The notes beneath the pieces were generated by a model. The model was not told the DNA's origin, did no database searches, and worked only from the letters and a program-made list of their open reading frames with translations. A DNA stretch of 64,000 nt from JANNVZ01 sp031418455 (GTDB lineage: Bacteria > Bacteroidota > Bacteroidia > Flavobacteriales_D > Sanyastnellaceae), in NCBI GenBank assembly GCA_031418455.1, contig JANOXJ010000074.1:11319-75318 (forward strand). Reading direction: 5' to 3'. The position numbers were made by a program, and so were the translations under genes. Of the stretch, positions 1 through 8,154 are shown piece by piece. Within the stretch, counting starts at the first letter, position 1; each line of letters opens with the position of its first letter.

Positions 1-136
1 GGCAGTTACCATTTCAATTGTTATTGCTCTTATAGCTACTATTGTTGAAGCCTTTAGCACTAAGGGATATGACAATTTGACCATACCTTTAGCTGTGCTA
101 GCCTCGCTTTATACTATTCCATATTCTATTGCATAA
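1..136 (+). CDS. C-terminal end of a polyprenol/dolichol-kinase-like integral membrane protein (partial)
   Basis: Only the last 44 codons are in the window; the reading frame begins at base 2 and ends with TAA at 134-136. The segment is hydrophobic at both ends and contains the sequence EAFSTKGYDNLTIPLA. From memory this closely resembles the conserved end of the diacylglycerol/dolichol/phytol kinase (SEC59/VTE5-like) and CDP-diglyceride synthase family, where a Glu-(Ala/Leu)-x-(Ser) stretch precedes D-N-L-T-(I/V)-P. The family phosphorylates polyprenols or related lipid alcohols at the membrane. The next gene begins 23 bases downstream on the same strand, so it is probably the first visible member of the operon that runs to 3286. 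The exact substrate cannot be inferred from this fragment. Confidence 0.6.
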   Translation, partial: AVTISIVIALIATIVEAFSTKGYDNLTIPLAVLASLYTIPYSIA

Positions 137-159
137 TTTTTCATTTTTAAAAATTCCTT

Positions 160-1176
160 TTGATAAAAGCAACCACACATATCAGTCAAAAAGAATTTGA
201 GCAACAACTTATAATATGCTTAGAACCCTATCTTAGAGAAAGAGAAGGCGGTGGCAGTGTGCAACAACGAATAGACGAAATAAATACTGAAAATTTTTAT
301 TGTGGTATTGTGACAACAAACCACGGCCAATATGAAGGACATTGCGTAGTTTACTTCAATCCAAATATTACACACAATCATTTACCCTGCTTGATATTAG
401 GTAATTTTTATTGTGGTTATGACTACTCCATTACCGAAAAAATGCTGATTACAGCGCAAGAAATGGCCACAAAACAAAATGCCAAATACCTTATAGGCCC
501 TATGAATGGTAGCACATGGAGCAACTATCGGTTTATAACTGAGCCGCCTACTCATCTGTTTTACGGCAACCATGCCTACTATGAACCTGCATTGAAAGCC
601 TTCGAGCAATTTGGTTTTTTACCCATTGCAAAATATTATTCCAGCATAGACCGAAACCTTATGATTGATGCGCCACTTGCAAATATGCTTTCCGATCAAT
701 TTAAAAAAGTAGGTCTCACTATTCGACAAATAAATAAACACCATTATGAAGAAGAGCTTTTAAAACTCTTCCAATTCAACCTAACAGCGTTTCAAAAAAA
801 TCTTTATTACTCTCCCATATCTTGGAGCCAATTCAAACACAAATATTTAGAAGTATTAGACATTATAGATGAAAAATTCGTATTGATTGCAGAAGACTCA
901 GCGAACAACATTGTTGGATTTATTTTTTGTTATCGTAATTTTTATAGCAAACAAAACGAACTCATCGTAAAAACAATTGCCAGACATCCAGATGCAAAAT
1001 GGAAAGGTCTAGGTCAGTTATTAGCCCAAAAAATAATACAAGTTGCTAAAGAAGAAGATTATGGTGCACTCATACATGCCTTTCTGATAGAGGATGGCAC
1101 AAGTAGTCCCCTATCGCAAAAACACTCACAAGAAATAATTTCTCACTATTCATTATTTGCAATGCCCTTGGCATGA
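160..1176 (+). CDS. GNAT-family N-acetyltransferase-like protein, 338 aa
   Basis: The C-terminal half carries an acetyl-CoA-binding-loop-like stretch KWKGLGQLLAQKI (about residues 280-292) after a hydrophobic beta strand, as in GNAT enzymes. The central part has a G-P-M-N motif followed by a YYEP...FEQFGF segment, which is also seen (GPIN, YYRP, FENYGF) in the protein at 24089-25255, so the two are distant relatives. The start is TTG, because an in-frame TAA lies at 148-150 and no ATG occurs before about residue 90. The stop overlaps the next start as ATGA. The acyl acceptor is unknown. The coupling suggests it works with the SRPBCC and AMP-ligase proteins downstream, which is an inference from layout only. 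Confidence 0.75.
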   Translation: MIKATTHISQKEFEQQLIICLEPYLREREGGGSVQQRIDEINTENFYCGIVTTNHGQYEGHCVVYFNPNITHNHLPCLILGNFYCGYDYSITEKMLITAQEMATKQNAKYLIGPMNGSTWSNYRFITEPPTHLFYGNHAYYEPALKAFEQFGFLPIAKYYSSIDRNLMIDAPLANMLSDQFKKVGLTIRQINKHHYEEELLKLFQFNLTAFQKNLYYSPISWSQFKHKYLEVLDIIDEKFVLIAEDSANNIVGFIFCYRNFYSKQNELIVKTIARHPDAKWKGLGQLLAQKIIQVAKEEDYGALIHAFLIEDGTSSPLSQKHSQEIISHYSLFAMPLA

Positions 1177-1754
1177 AAAGATTAAAAAAAATATTGCTGT
1201 GGTTGCTTAGTATAGTTTTAATAGCTCTATGCGGCATGGTCTATTTTAGTCATTACACATCGTATGAAGGCTATGACTATAAGCTTATAAAAAATTCGGT
1301 AACCATTAATGCTCCTGCACATACAGTGTACCGTTATTTAGGTAACTCTGCCAATGCACAACAATGGTCTGTTTTTGTGGACCATATAACACCGCTCAAC
1401 ATTGATAGTGTGCCCGATGGCCAAATAGGCTCTATCAGACGCGCCTATTGCCAGGCTGATGAGCTTGGCCTGAGGTGGGACGAGCTCACCACACAAGTAT
1501 ATCCTGACAGTATCCGTCAATTAATTACCTTCAATTACATAAATTTTGTAATTTCTTCTGAAGGTCTGGCAACAGAACAATTGTATACCAAACCAGACAG
1601 CGCCACTTGCCAACTTACATTTACATTGCATTATTTAAACCACGAACCCACTTTTACCGAAGTATTAAAAACTCATTTTGCTTCGTATACCATTAATGAC
1701 ATTTTTGACAGAAATCTTGCTAATATTAAACGCATAGTAGAAACAAGTAAATGA
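1173..1754 (+). CDS. Membrane-anchored SRPBCC (START/Bet v1-like) family protein, 193 aa
   Basis: Residues 1-26 (two Arg/Lys clusters followed by WLLSIVLIALCG) form an N-terminal membrane anchor. The remainder has the usual order of a polyketide-cyclase/SRPBCC fold: a strand 'VTINAPAHTVYRYLG' near residue 43, an N-A-x-Q-W-S helix segment, alternating strands and a long C-terminal helix. SRPBCC proteins bind hydrophobic ligands in a deep pocket, and some are cyclases or ring hydroxylase parts. The ATG overlaps the upstream stop (ATGA) and its own stop overlaps the downstream ATG in the same way, so three genes are translationally coupled. The ligand is unknown; the neighbouring lipid-type kinase and acyl-adenylating enzyme make a lipid plausible. 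Confidence 0.7.
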   Translation: MKRLKKILLWLLSIVLIALCGMVYFSHYTSYEGYDYKLIKNSVTINAPAHTVYRYLGNSANAQQWSVFVDHITPLNIDSVPDGQIGSIRRAYCQADELGLRWDELTTQVYPDSIRQLITFNYINFVISSEGLATEQLYTKPDSATCQLTFTLHYLNHEPTFTEVLKTHFASYTINDIFDRNLANIKRIVETSK

Positions 1755-3286
1755 CAGAAGAAGATTTCAATATTGTATCATTATTTCATGAATCTGCTAA
1801 TAAGTATCCTCAGCGTATAGCCATTACAGATAAAAATGGCAGTATCAATTTTTCACAGTTACAAAAAGATGTGATGGAAACCGCCTCTGCTATGATAGCA
1901 AGTGGCTTAAAGGCAGGCGATCGTGTTTTGGTTTTTGTGCCTATGAGTATGGCCTTGTACACTAATGTACTTGCTTTGTTGCACATAGGATGCACAGCAG
2001 TGTTTATTGACGAGTGGGTAAGTATTAAGAGACTCAAGCTGTGTTGCAAAATTGCGCAATGCCAAGGTTTTATTGGAATTCCTCTGGCAAGATGGATTGG
2101 ATTTTTCATTAAAGAAATAAGGGAAATTCCAATTCACTTAAATCCGAAAAAAAAAATTGCTATAAATATTCCTTTACACTACGAAAAAATAAACAACCAG
2201 AGCACCACCGCGCTTATCACCTTTACTACTGGTAGCACTGGCACACCTAAAGCAGCAAAAAGAACACATGCATTTTTAAAAGAACAATTTGACGCGTTGC
2301 TGGAAAAAATAGAACCACAAGAAGACGATATAGATATGCCGGCATTGCCGATAGTTTTGCTCATTAACTTAGGTTGTGGTATTCCATCAGTAGTGGCGAA
2401 TTGGAAATCTAGTAAGCCACATAAGTTAAAACCTGAAATTATTTGGCAACAATTGGTCGATTGCAAAGTGAATCGAATTACGTCATCACCCTTTTTTCTT
2501 TTACAGCTATCGCACTTTTGTATTGCGCACAATTTGGATACATCCCATATAAGAAAAATATTTACAGGAGGAGCTCCTGTCTTTCCTAATGAGGCCGCTC
2601 TTCTATTAAAGGCCTTTCCCAAAGCTAAAATAGAAATAGTTTATGGTAGCACCGAGGCTGAGCCTATTAGCGCCATACCTGCACAAATACTCTCTAAAAC
2701 TCAACTCAATATAACAGAGTCTGGATTACATGTAGGAGCCATCTATAGAAAATGCAAAGTAAAAATCATAGAAATTAAAGACCAGAATATAGTTTGCGAA
2801 AATCTGCAAGCATTAGAAAATTTAGAAAAGCCCCAAGGACAAATAGGTGAAATAATCGTGAGCGGTCCGCATGTGCTACGCGAATATTTTAATAATGAAG
2901 AAGCACTGAATAGAAATAAAATATTTATAGAATATACTTGCTGGCACCGAACAGGCGATAGCGGATACATGAATATAAAAGACGAGCTTTTTCTGACTGG
3001 CCGGTGCACATCTCTTTTCCTACAAAATGGAAAAACAGTTTCACCGTTTTTGCATGAAAATTTTTTGCAAACAATAGAGGGTGTGGCTATGGGCACTCTA
3101 CTTAAGCTGAATAACCAAATATGCTACTTTGTTGAATTGGAAAAAGGCGCTAACAAAAACCATGTTTTAGAAATCCTGAAAGATGCAGATCCCCCTGCTG
3201 ACAAGACCATAATACTATCTAAAATGCCACGAGATAAGCGACACCACTCCAAAATAGACTATGAGGCACTAAAATCGAAATATTAA
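1751..3286 (+). CDS. AMP-dependent acyl synthetase/ligase, OleC-like, 511 aa
   Basis: ANL-superfamily adenylating enzyme. Visible motifs are the P-loop TTGSTGTPKAAKRTH (about 159-173), the A5 region YGSTEAEPIS, the R-T-G-D-S-G motif and a C-terminal R-H-H-S-K-I-D segment with the likely catalytic Lys. The spacing R-H-x-x-K-I and the GST-E-x-x-P form recall, from memory, the OleC-type 'fatty acid-CoA ligase' group rather than FadD. The family activates a carboxylate with ATP. No oleA, oleB or oleD homologue is visible nearby, so a beta-lactone/olefin role is not supported by context. The start is the ATGA overlap with the SRPBCC gene. It is the last gene of the operon, with 134 bp to the next gene. 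Confidence 0.8.
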   Translation: MTEEDFNIVSLFHESANKYPQRIAITDKNGSINFSQLQKDVMETASAMIASGLKAGDRVLVFVPMSMALYTNVLALLHIGCTAVFIDEWVSIKRLKLCCKIAQCQGFIGIPLARWIGFFIKEIREIPIHLNPKKKIAINIPLHYEKINNQSTTALITFTTGSTGTPKAAKRTHAFLKEQFDALLEKIEPQEDDIDMPALPIVLLINLGCGIPSVVANWKSSKPHKLKPEIIWQQLVDCKVNRITSSPFFLLQLSHFCIAHNLDTSHIRKIFTGGAPVFPNEAALLLKAFPKAKIEIVYGSTEAEPISAIPAQILSKTQLNITESGLHVGAIYRKCKVKIIEIKDQNIVCENLQALENLEKPQGQIGEIIVSGPHVLREYFNNEEALNRNKIFIEYTCWHRTGDSGYMNIKDELFLTGRCTSLFLQNGKTVSPFLHENFLQTIEGVAMGTLLKLNNQICYFVELEKGANKNHVLEILKDADPPADKTIILSKMPRDKRHHSKIDYEALKSKY

Positions 3287-3372
3287 TGAATTGTGAAAAA
3301 ACGCATGCGCTATGAACGGGCAGGCACCCAACGTGTACAAGTAGTTAGGACAAAGTGCTTTGGGCATAATGA

Positions 3373-3398
3373 TTGCCTTTAGGCCTAGTCTATTTTTG
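3373..3398 (+). promoter_or_regulatory. Candidate Bacteroidota-type promoter for the DUF4139 gene
   Basis: TATTTTTG at 3391-3398 matches the -7 consensus TAnnTTTG. A TTG lies 15 bases upstream at 3373-3375, slightly closer than the usual 17-23. The box is 22 bases before the ATG at 3421. Confidence 0.45.
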
Positions 3399-3420
3399 AC
3401 ACCAATAATTAATTTACAAA

Positions 3421-5046
3421 ATGAACAAACTAATTCTAAGCGCGATAATGATAGTTGCAACAATTGCAAACTATGCACAAACGGCAGCAAAAGTGATTGA
3501 CACTAAAATAACAGATGCCACTGTATTTATGTCTGGTGCTCAGGTAACTGAGAGCGGCAGTCTGCAAGTAAAGGAAGGCGAAAATCAAATAAGGATTACT
3601 GACCTTACACTCTATCTAGACCCTAATAGCATACAAGTAGAAGGCAATAGCAACTATACCATAATGAGCGTACGCCATCAGGTAAACTACCTGGTAGACC
3701 AAAACTCCAATCCAAAAGTGAAAGTATTGCAAGACAGTTTGGAAGCTGCAAAATTCAAGCAGCTAGAGGTAAATGCACTAAAGCAAGTGATAATACAAGA
3801 AAAAACGTTGCTTGAGAATAACCGAAAAATAGGTGGCGACAACAATGTGTTGCTTGCTGAAGATTTAAAGGAAATGGCAGACTTTTTTCGCTCGCGATTT
3901 AAAGAAATAGAATACCGCTGGTTGGAACTTAGCGAGCAAGAAAAATCTAATAACGAAGAAATAAACAGATTGCAGAATGCACTGAACCAAATGAACTCGC
4001 GCAAGGGACAAAACCCTAGCGAAATATTGATAACCCTGCGTGCCCCAAAGGCAGCTACCACCACGCTAAAAGTATCTTATGTGGTGCAAAATGCAGGATG
4101 GTATCCTGTGTACGATTTGCGTGCAGAGGACATAAATACGCCCATAGCATTTTCATACCGTGCTAAGGTGTACCAAAGCACCGGCAACGATTGGGAAAAA
4201 GTAAATCTAACTATAAGCACCGGCAACCCTAATGTGGGCGGACAGGTGCCTACCATGTACCCATGGTATGTGAATTTGTACGAACCACGCCCAGTATATA
4301 AAGCAGAAGCTGATTACAACAGAAAATCAGCAGCACCTTCTTATAACGAAACACCAATGGTAGCAGGGGGCAATGTTATGTATGACGATATGTCGGTAGC
4401 TGAAACATCAGCAGGTTATACTACGCTTACCAATAACACTGTGAACACAGAGTTTAAAATAAGCATACCTTACGACATACCAAGCGACAACCAGCAATAT
4501 GATGTAGTAATGCAAGAACAATCGTTGAAGGCGATATATGCATATATCACCATTCCTAAACTGGATAACGATGCATTCTTAAGAGCGCAAGTAGTAGACT
4601 GGGCACAATACTCATTGCTACCTGGCGAAAGTAACATATACTTTAAAGGCACCTTTGTAGGCAAGGGCTATATAGATCCTGCCCAGGCAAACGACACACT
4701 TAACTTGTCGCTTGGACGCGACCGTGCAATTAATGTAAAACGCGACCAAATAAAAGATTACTGCAAAACAGACTTTTTAGGTGGCAAACAGCGCACAACA
4801 AAAGCTTATGAAATAACAGTGCAGAACAACAAAAAACAAGCTATTGATTTGGTAATAGAAGACCAAATACCTATTTCGCAAAATGGCGATGTAGAAGTAG
4901 AAACCGAAGAACTAAGCGGTGCTACTTATGATGCTACTACAGGCAAAATTCAATGGAAGATAACACTGCAGCCAGGCGAAACAGTGAAAAAACAACTTCG
5001 CTTCAATGTAAAATATCCTAAGAAAAAATTTGTGAGTGGTTTGTAA
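3421..5046 (+). CDS. DUF4139 domain-containing protein (mucoidy inhibitor A-like), 541 aa, exported
   Basis: An N-terminal signal peptide (MNKLILSAIMIVATIANYAQ) is followed by a DUF4140-type beta domain starting near residue 28 (D-T-K-I-T-D-A-T-V-F). A charged coiled-coil region spans about residues 100-195, and a long C-terminal beta-rich DUF4139 domain contains WYPVYDLRAE near residue 230 and ends in a Q-P-G-E-T-V-K-K-Q-L strand. This order is typical of the MuiA-like family, whose biochemical role is not established; the name comes from an effect on mucoid exopolysaccharide. It stands alone, with a promoter box before it and a strong terminator 19 bases after the stop, so it is likely monocistronic. 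Confidence 0.85.
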   Translation: MNKLILSAIMIVATIANYAQTAAKVIDTKITDATVFMSGAQVTESGSLQVKEGENQIRITDLTLYLDPNSIQVEGNSNYTIMSVRHQVNYLVDQNSNPKVKVLQDSLEAAKFKQLEVNALKQVIIQEKTLLENNRKIGGDNNVLLAEDLKEMADFFRSRFKEIEYRWLELSEQEKSNNEEINRLQNALNQMNSRKGQNPSEILITLRAPKAATTTLKVSYVVQNAGWYPVYDLRAEDINTPIAFSYRAKVYQSTGNDWEKVNLTISTGNPNVGGQVPTMYPWYVNLYEPRPVYKAEADYNRKSAAPSYNETPMVAGGNVMYDDMSVAETSAGYTTLTNNTVNTEFKISIPYDIPSDNQQYDVVMQEQSLKAIYAYITIPKLDNDAFLRAQVVDWAQYSLLPGESNIYFKGTFVGKGYIDPAQANDTLNLSLGRDRAINVKRDQIKDYCKTDFLGGKQRTTKAYEITVQNNKKQAIDLVIEDQIPISQNGDVEVETEELSGATYDATTGKIQWKITLQPGETVKKQLRFNVKYPKKKFVSGL

Positions 5047-5064
5047 AACAAACTCGGAAACAAT

Positions 5065-5103
5065 AAAAAAAAACGCACATAACTTTTATGTGCGTTTTTT
5101 TTT
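5065..5103 (+). terminator. Rho-independent terminator after the DUF4139 gene (bidirectional shape)
   Basis: The near-perfect hairpin has arms AAAACGCACATAA and TTATGTGCGTTTT around a short loop, preceded by A-runs and followed by a T-run of at least eight. It lies between two convergent genes and can serve both strands. Confidence 0.9.
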
Positions 5104-5136
5104 ATATCCAATTACCTTACTGGTAAGACTAATTTA

Positions 5137-6264
5137 TTACAGCAGTTCTATTACCAATTTCTCCATGCTTTCAATGCTTGCCTCTTTGGAGTACTGCTGC
5201 TGAAACTTGCGGAATGCATTGCTTGCTAATTTTTCTCTTAAGTCAGCATTGTCCATCAGGCCTTTCATTTTTTCACTTAGATCAGTAGCATTTTCTGGCT
5301 CAAACAATAGACCACATTCGCCATCCAATATTTCCGGTGTGCCGCTACTGTCGGTACCAATAATAGCTCTTTGAAAAGCCATAGCCTCTATAGTAACAGT
5401 GCCAAATGTTTCACCTTTGCTGCATAGCAAAAAAACATCAAGCGCTTTATAAAATAATTCAACATTGTTTGAATAAGGAGCAAAGTGAACATACTCATTT
5501 AATTTTAATAGATTCACCTTATTCTTCAACTCCGCCTCATAATTTGTTGCTTCGTTCAAAGTGCTCTCGCCCACTATAAGCAAATGCGCCAACAAGCCTG
5601 CGTCATGCAACTTACCCAATGCATCTATAGCAGTGTATTGTCCCTTCAACCTATCTAACCGCCCTATTATTCCAAAAACAAAAGCCTGCTTTTCTATTTT
5701 ATAAAATTCTCGTGCAGCTGCTAGGGTGGTGGCTGTGTTATTCAATGCACTCAAATCTACCCCCAAAGGCACCACATGAATTTTAGAATGAGGATAACGT
5801 GTTAGCGTTTTCACCTGAGCAGCTAAAAAATTTAGCGTACTCACCCACGCATCTATTTTTTTAAATCGTTGTGTATGGAAAATGTCGCGCTTGCTTACGC
5901 CTAATTGCATTGCTTGCTGATAAATGAGTTTCAATTTGCTTCCACTCAATCTTTTCACCCAGCCCAACAATGCAAAGTCGCGTGTGTCGCGAAACCAGCA
6001 AAGCTTTATGTCATGCTTCGAAAATAATTTATTTACCAGTATGGCATTCTTAATGTCGGCATACTTTCTATTCCTGTTTACTACTACGGTCTTAATTTTC
6101 TTTTCATTAGCCGCTTCAAATATTTTGCTGTCCTGCACACAAAATATTATAACCGGCCAACCGCGCTCTTGCATCCATCCGGCATAGCGCACAGTGTTCA
6201 TCTCCAATCCGCCCCAGCTGGTAGATGAACAATAAAAAGCGATGTTATTTTTTTCTTTAATCAT
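5137..6264 (-). CDS. Glycosyltransferase family 4 protein, 375 aa
   Basis: GT-B fold retaining glycosyltransferase of the GT4 type. The donor-binding half begins near 'GIIGRLDRLKGQYTAIDAL' and includes the E-x7-E motif in ETFGTVTIEAMA, followed by GTDSSGTPEIL. The N-terminal half has S-T-S-W-G-G-L-E-M-N-T, the usual glycine-rich acceptor-side loop after the first strand. Such enzymes transfer a sugar from a nucleotide donor to LPS, capsule or glycoprotein glycans at the inner membrane. Its start overlaps the end of the upstream lipoprotein gene by 8 bases, so it is the third gene of a TPR/lipoprotein/GT set, far from the main polysaccharide locus at 52-64 kb. The sugar cannot be predicted. 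Confidence 0.88.
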   Translation of the reverse strand: MIKEKNNIAFYCSSTSWGGLEMNTVRYAGWMQERGWPVIIFCVQDSKIFEAANEKKIKTVVVNRNRKYADIKNAILVNKLFSKHDIKLCWFRDTRDFALLGWVKRLSGSKLKLIYQQAMQLGVSKRDIFHTQRFKKIDAWVSTLNFLAAQVKTLTRYPHSKIHVVPLGVDLSALNNTATTLAAAREFYKIEKQAFVFGIIGRLDRLKGQYTAIDALGKLHDAGLLAHLLIVGESTLNEATNYEAELKNKVNLLKLNEYVHFAPYSNNVELFYKALDVFLLCSKGETFGTVTIEAMAFQRAIIGTDSSGTPEILDGECGLLFEPENATDLSEKMKGLMDNADLREKLASNAFRKFQQQYSKEASIESMEKLVIELL

Positions 6265-6619
6265 CCCAACTTATTCTCTCACATGTTTTGGTAGTAGAGT
6301 CTATATGTATATTCATATAATACACCCAAGTGCTTCCAAGGTGTTTTTTACCATTGTCAAAAGTATAACTCAAAAAAAATGCGCTGGAATCTTCAGCAGG
6401 ACCAAGTAATTCAAAAATTTCTTTTTTGGTTTTATGCATCAAGATTTGTCTGTTGTGCAAATCAGGAATCATTCTGCCCCGCTCTCTTCGGTTGGCCATG
6501 TTCCACTTCGTGCTATCAAAAGGCATGTCGTTCTTCTCCACGCAAGCTGTAACAAAGAAAATAATGAAAAGAAAAAAGAAAGACTTTGGCTTTACCAAGG
6601 ATTTACTCTTCGTAAACAT
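6257..6619 (-). CDS. Small putative lipoprotein, 120 aa
   Basis: A basic N-terminus and a Phe-rich hydrophobic core (SFFFLFIIFFVTAC) end in a V-T-A-C lipobox with Cys about residue 26, so export and lipidation by Lgt/Lsp are expected. The mature part contains M-H-K-T-K-K-E-I-F-E-L-L-G-P, which resembles the SmpA/BamE-type 'K-x-E-V-x-x-L-L-G-x-P' motif; that is a weak similarity, and the family is not certain. It overlaps the TPR gene upstream by 17 bases and the glycosyltransferase gene downstream by 8, so the three are very likely co-translated. Confidence 0.65.
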   Translation of the reverse strand: MFTKSKSLVKPKSFFFLFIIFFVTACVEKNDMPFDSTKWNMANRRERGRMIPDLHNRQILMHKTKKEIFELLGPAEDSSAFFLSYTFDNGKKHLGSTWVYYMNIHIDSTTKTCERISWDD

Positions 6620-6926
6620 CCAGCAACATAAGGGCTTCAGATAGTTCGCCCATTGTTTTAGAGTCGTTGCGTTTGCGGGCTACACTTCTGCCAGCTTTAT
6701 ATGCATCTATGGCTTCTTCTGTTTTGCCGCGTTCTTCCAGCAGCTTGCCCAGTTGGTAGTAGCTGGCTAAATAATCAGGATCATTCTTTACAATGGATCT
6801 AAGAATTTTTATTGCTGCCACCTGGTCACCATTTTTTTCATGTTCTAGTGCCGCGCAATAATGTAGAAAACTATCTTTCGGATTAGTTGACAACATATTC
6901 TCTATCATTTTTAAACGGTCCTGCAT
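6603..6926 (-). CDS. TPR-repeat protein, 107 aa
   Basis: Two to three tetratricopeptide repeats can be read: F-L-H-Y-C-A-A-L-E-H-E-K-N-G-D, then Y-L-A-S-Y-Y-Q-L-G-K-L-L-E-E-R-G-K and A-I-D-A-Y-K-A-G. No signal peptide is present, so it is probably cytoplasmic. The ATG at 6924-6926 is the only sensible start. TPR domains mediate protein-protein contacts, and the partner is unknown. It is the first gene of the three-gene minus-strand set ending at 5137. Confidence 0.75.
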   Translation of the reverse strand: MQDRLKMIENMLSTNPKDSFLHYCAALEHEKNGDQVAAIKILRSIVKNDPDYLASYYQLGKLLEERGKTEEAIDAYKAGRSVARKRNDSKTMGELSEALMLLDVYEE

Positions 6927-7015
6927 ATCGAAATTTTTTTATGGTGACTTAAGGAATTATATCGAATGACAAAGTTACCATTTTCAAACGGTTGCAAATA
7001 TTAAATAATCAAAAT

Positions 7016-7063
7016 GAGAATTGCGATTTTTCAACAAGTTCAAAAAAAAAAATTCGCAATCTC
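7016..7063 (-). terminator. Imperfect hairpin downstream of the UbiA-family gene
   Basis: GAGAATTGCGATTTTT (7016-7031) is largely complementary to AAAAAATTCGCAATCTC (7047-7063), giving a long stem with two one-base bulges. It lies 56 bases past the prenyltransferase stop. No clear T-run follows on the minus strand, so termination is only likely. Confidence 0.4.
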
Positions 7064-7118
7064 AAGAGAAATCAATTTCAAAAAAACTTCGTTAAATTTT
7101 TTCGATGCAAATGACAAT

Positions 7119-8084
7119 TCAATAAAACAAACTCAAAGTGCAAAAGGCAAGAAGACCTGCTACCATCATCCATTTAGTATATGCACTTGCTTTGCCAAAT
7201 TCTTCGGCCTTTGTTGCCCTCATGGTTTGTACAAAACTCATACAAGTTGGCAACAAAAGCAACAATGAACAAATGGCTGCACCTAAATATCCGATAGATG
7301 GGATATTGGCAATTTTATAAATGAAATAGACCACTGACAATGCATATAACGAGAGCAATATGTAGATGTATTTTTTAGTAGAAGCCACACCATATTTTAT
7401 TGGAAGAGTATTGTATCCACCTTCAGTATCACCATTTAAGTCTTCCAAATCCTTTTGCGCCTCGCGCACCAGAGTGAGTAAAAATGCAAATGCGGCCAAA
7501 GCCAAAATCAATAACCAGATAATTCCAAAGAACTCATCTTTCATCACCAGCATATCGCCATATTTTTTTTGCAACTCATGTGCTTCAAACACTCCTGCCC
7601 ACACAGGCACAGCGGCTGTGCAAGCAGCTATGGCTAAATTCCCTACAAATGGTTTTTTCTTAAGCACAGGCGAATACCACCACAACAAAGTGGCAATTAC
7701 AACAGGGAAAGCAAGTGGCCACCAATAACCAGTGCAAATACACAGATATATTGTAAGGAGCAGAGCACCTATGTTGAGCGACTGATGCAGCACTATGGCC
7801 ACTCTGCGTTTTACCGTTTTTCCTACTATCACCCTTTCAGGCCGGTTTATTCTATCTACCTTTTGGTCAAAATAATCGTTTATTACATTGCCAGCAGCGG
7901 TGAGCGTTACAGCTACAACCACCGAAATAAAAAATTGCCACCAGCTAATACCGAAATTCATGCCTATGTAAGTGCTCTCCATCATAAAACTAAAGATGAA
8001 TATGCGCACTACCAGCATGGTTATTATAACAATAAGCAGGTTGGCCGGGCGAGTAAGTTTTATGAGGTTGGAGTATGCTGCCAC
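7119..8084 (-). CDS. UbiA-family prenyltransferase, (di)geranylgeranylglyceryl-phosphate-synthase-like, 321 aa
   Basis: Integral membrane aromatic/lipid prenyltransferase with about eight to nine hydrophobic segments. The first Mg-binding motif is N-D-Y-F-D-Q-K-V-D at residues 69-77, and the second is in DLEDLNGD near 212-219; both are needed for prenyl diphosphate binding. Bacteroidota members with this motif set are usually named geranylgeranylglycerol-phosphate geranylgeranyltransferase by homology to the archaeal enzyme. The real acceptor in bacteria is often not known, and menaquinone (MenA) or heme (CtaB) roles are alternatives. The start is GTG (8082-8084), since the next Met lies inside the first membrane helix. 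A hairpin follows the gene. Confidence 0.8.
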   Translation of the reverse strand: MAAYSNLIKLTRPANLLIVIITMLVVRIFIFSFMMESTYIGMNFGISWWQFFISVVVAVTLTAAGNVINDYFDQKVDRINRPERVIVGKTVKRRVAIVLHQSLNIGALLLTIYLCICTGYWWPLAFPVVIATLLWWYSPVLKKKPFVGNLAIAACTAAVPVWAGVFEAHELQKKYGDMLVMKDEFFGIIWLLILALAAFAFLLTLVREAQKDLEDLNGDTEGGYNTLPIKYGVASTKKYIYILLSLYALSVVYFIYKIANIPSIGYLGAAICSLLLLLPTCMSFVQTMRATKAEEFGKASAYTKWMMVAGLLAFCTLSLFY

Positions 8085-8154
8085 TTAGTTGAAATCTTTG
8101 AGGGCAAATATGTGCACTAAGAATTACTTTCGCACCACTTAGTTTTAAATAGAC

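Noticed and set aside
3287..3420. Possible riboswitch or structured leader before the DUF4139 gene
   Set aside because: I could find no stable conserved stem other than short chance pairings; only the promoter box is supported.
7014..7268. An 84-codon + strand frame
   Set aside because: It begins in an AT-rich hairpin and continues antisense to the UbiA gene; no family features.
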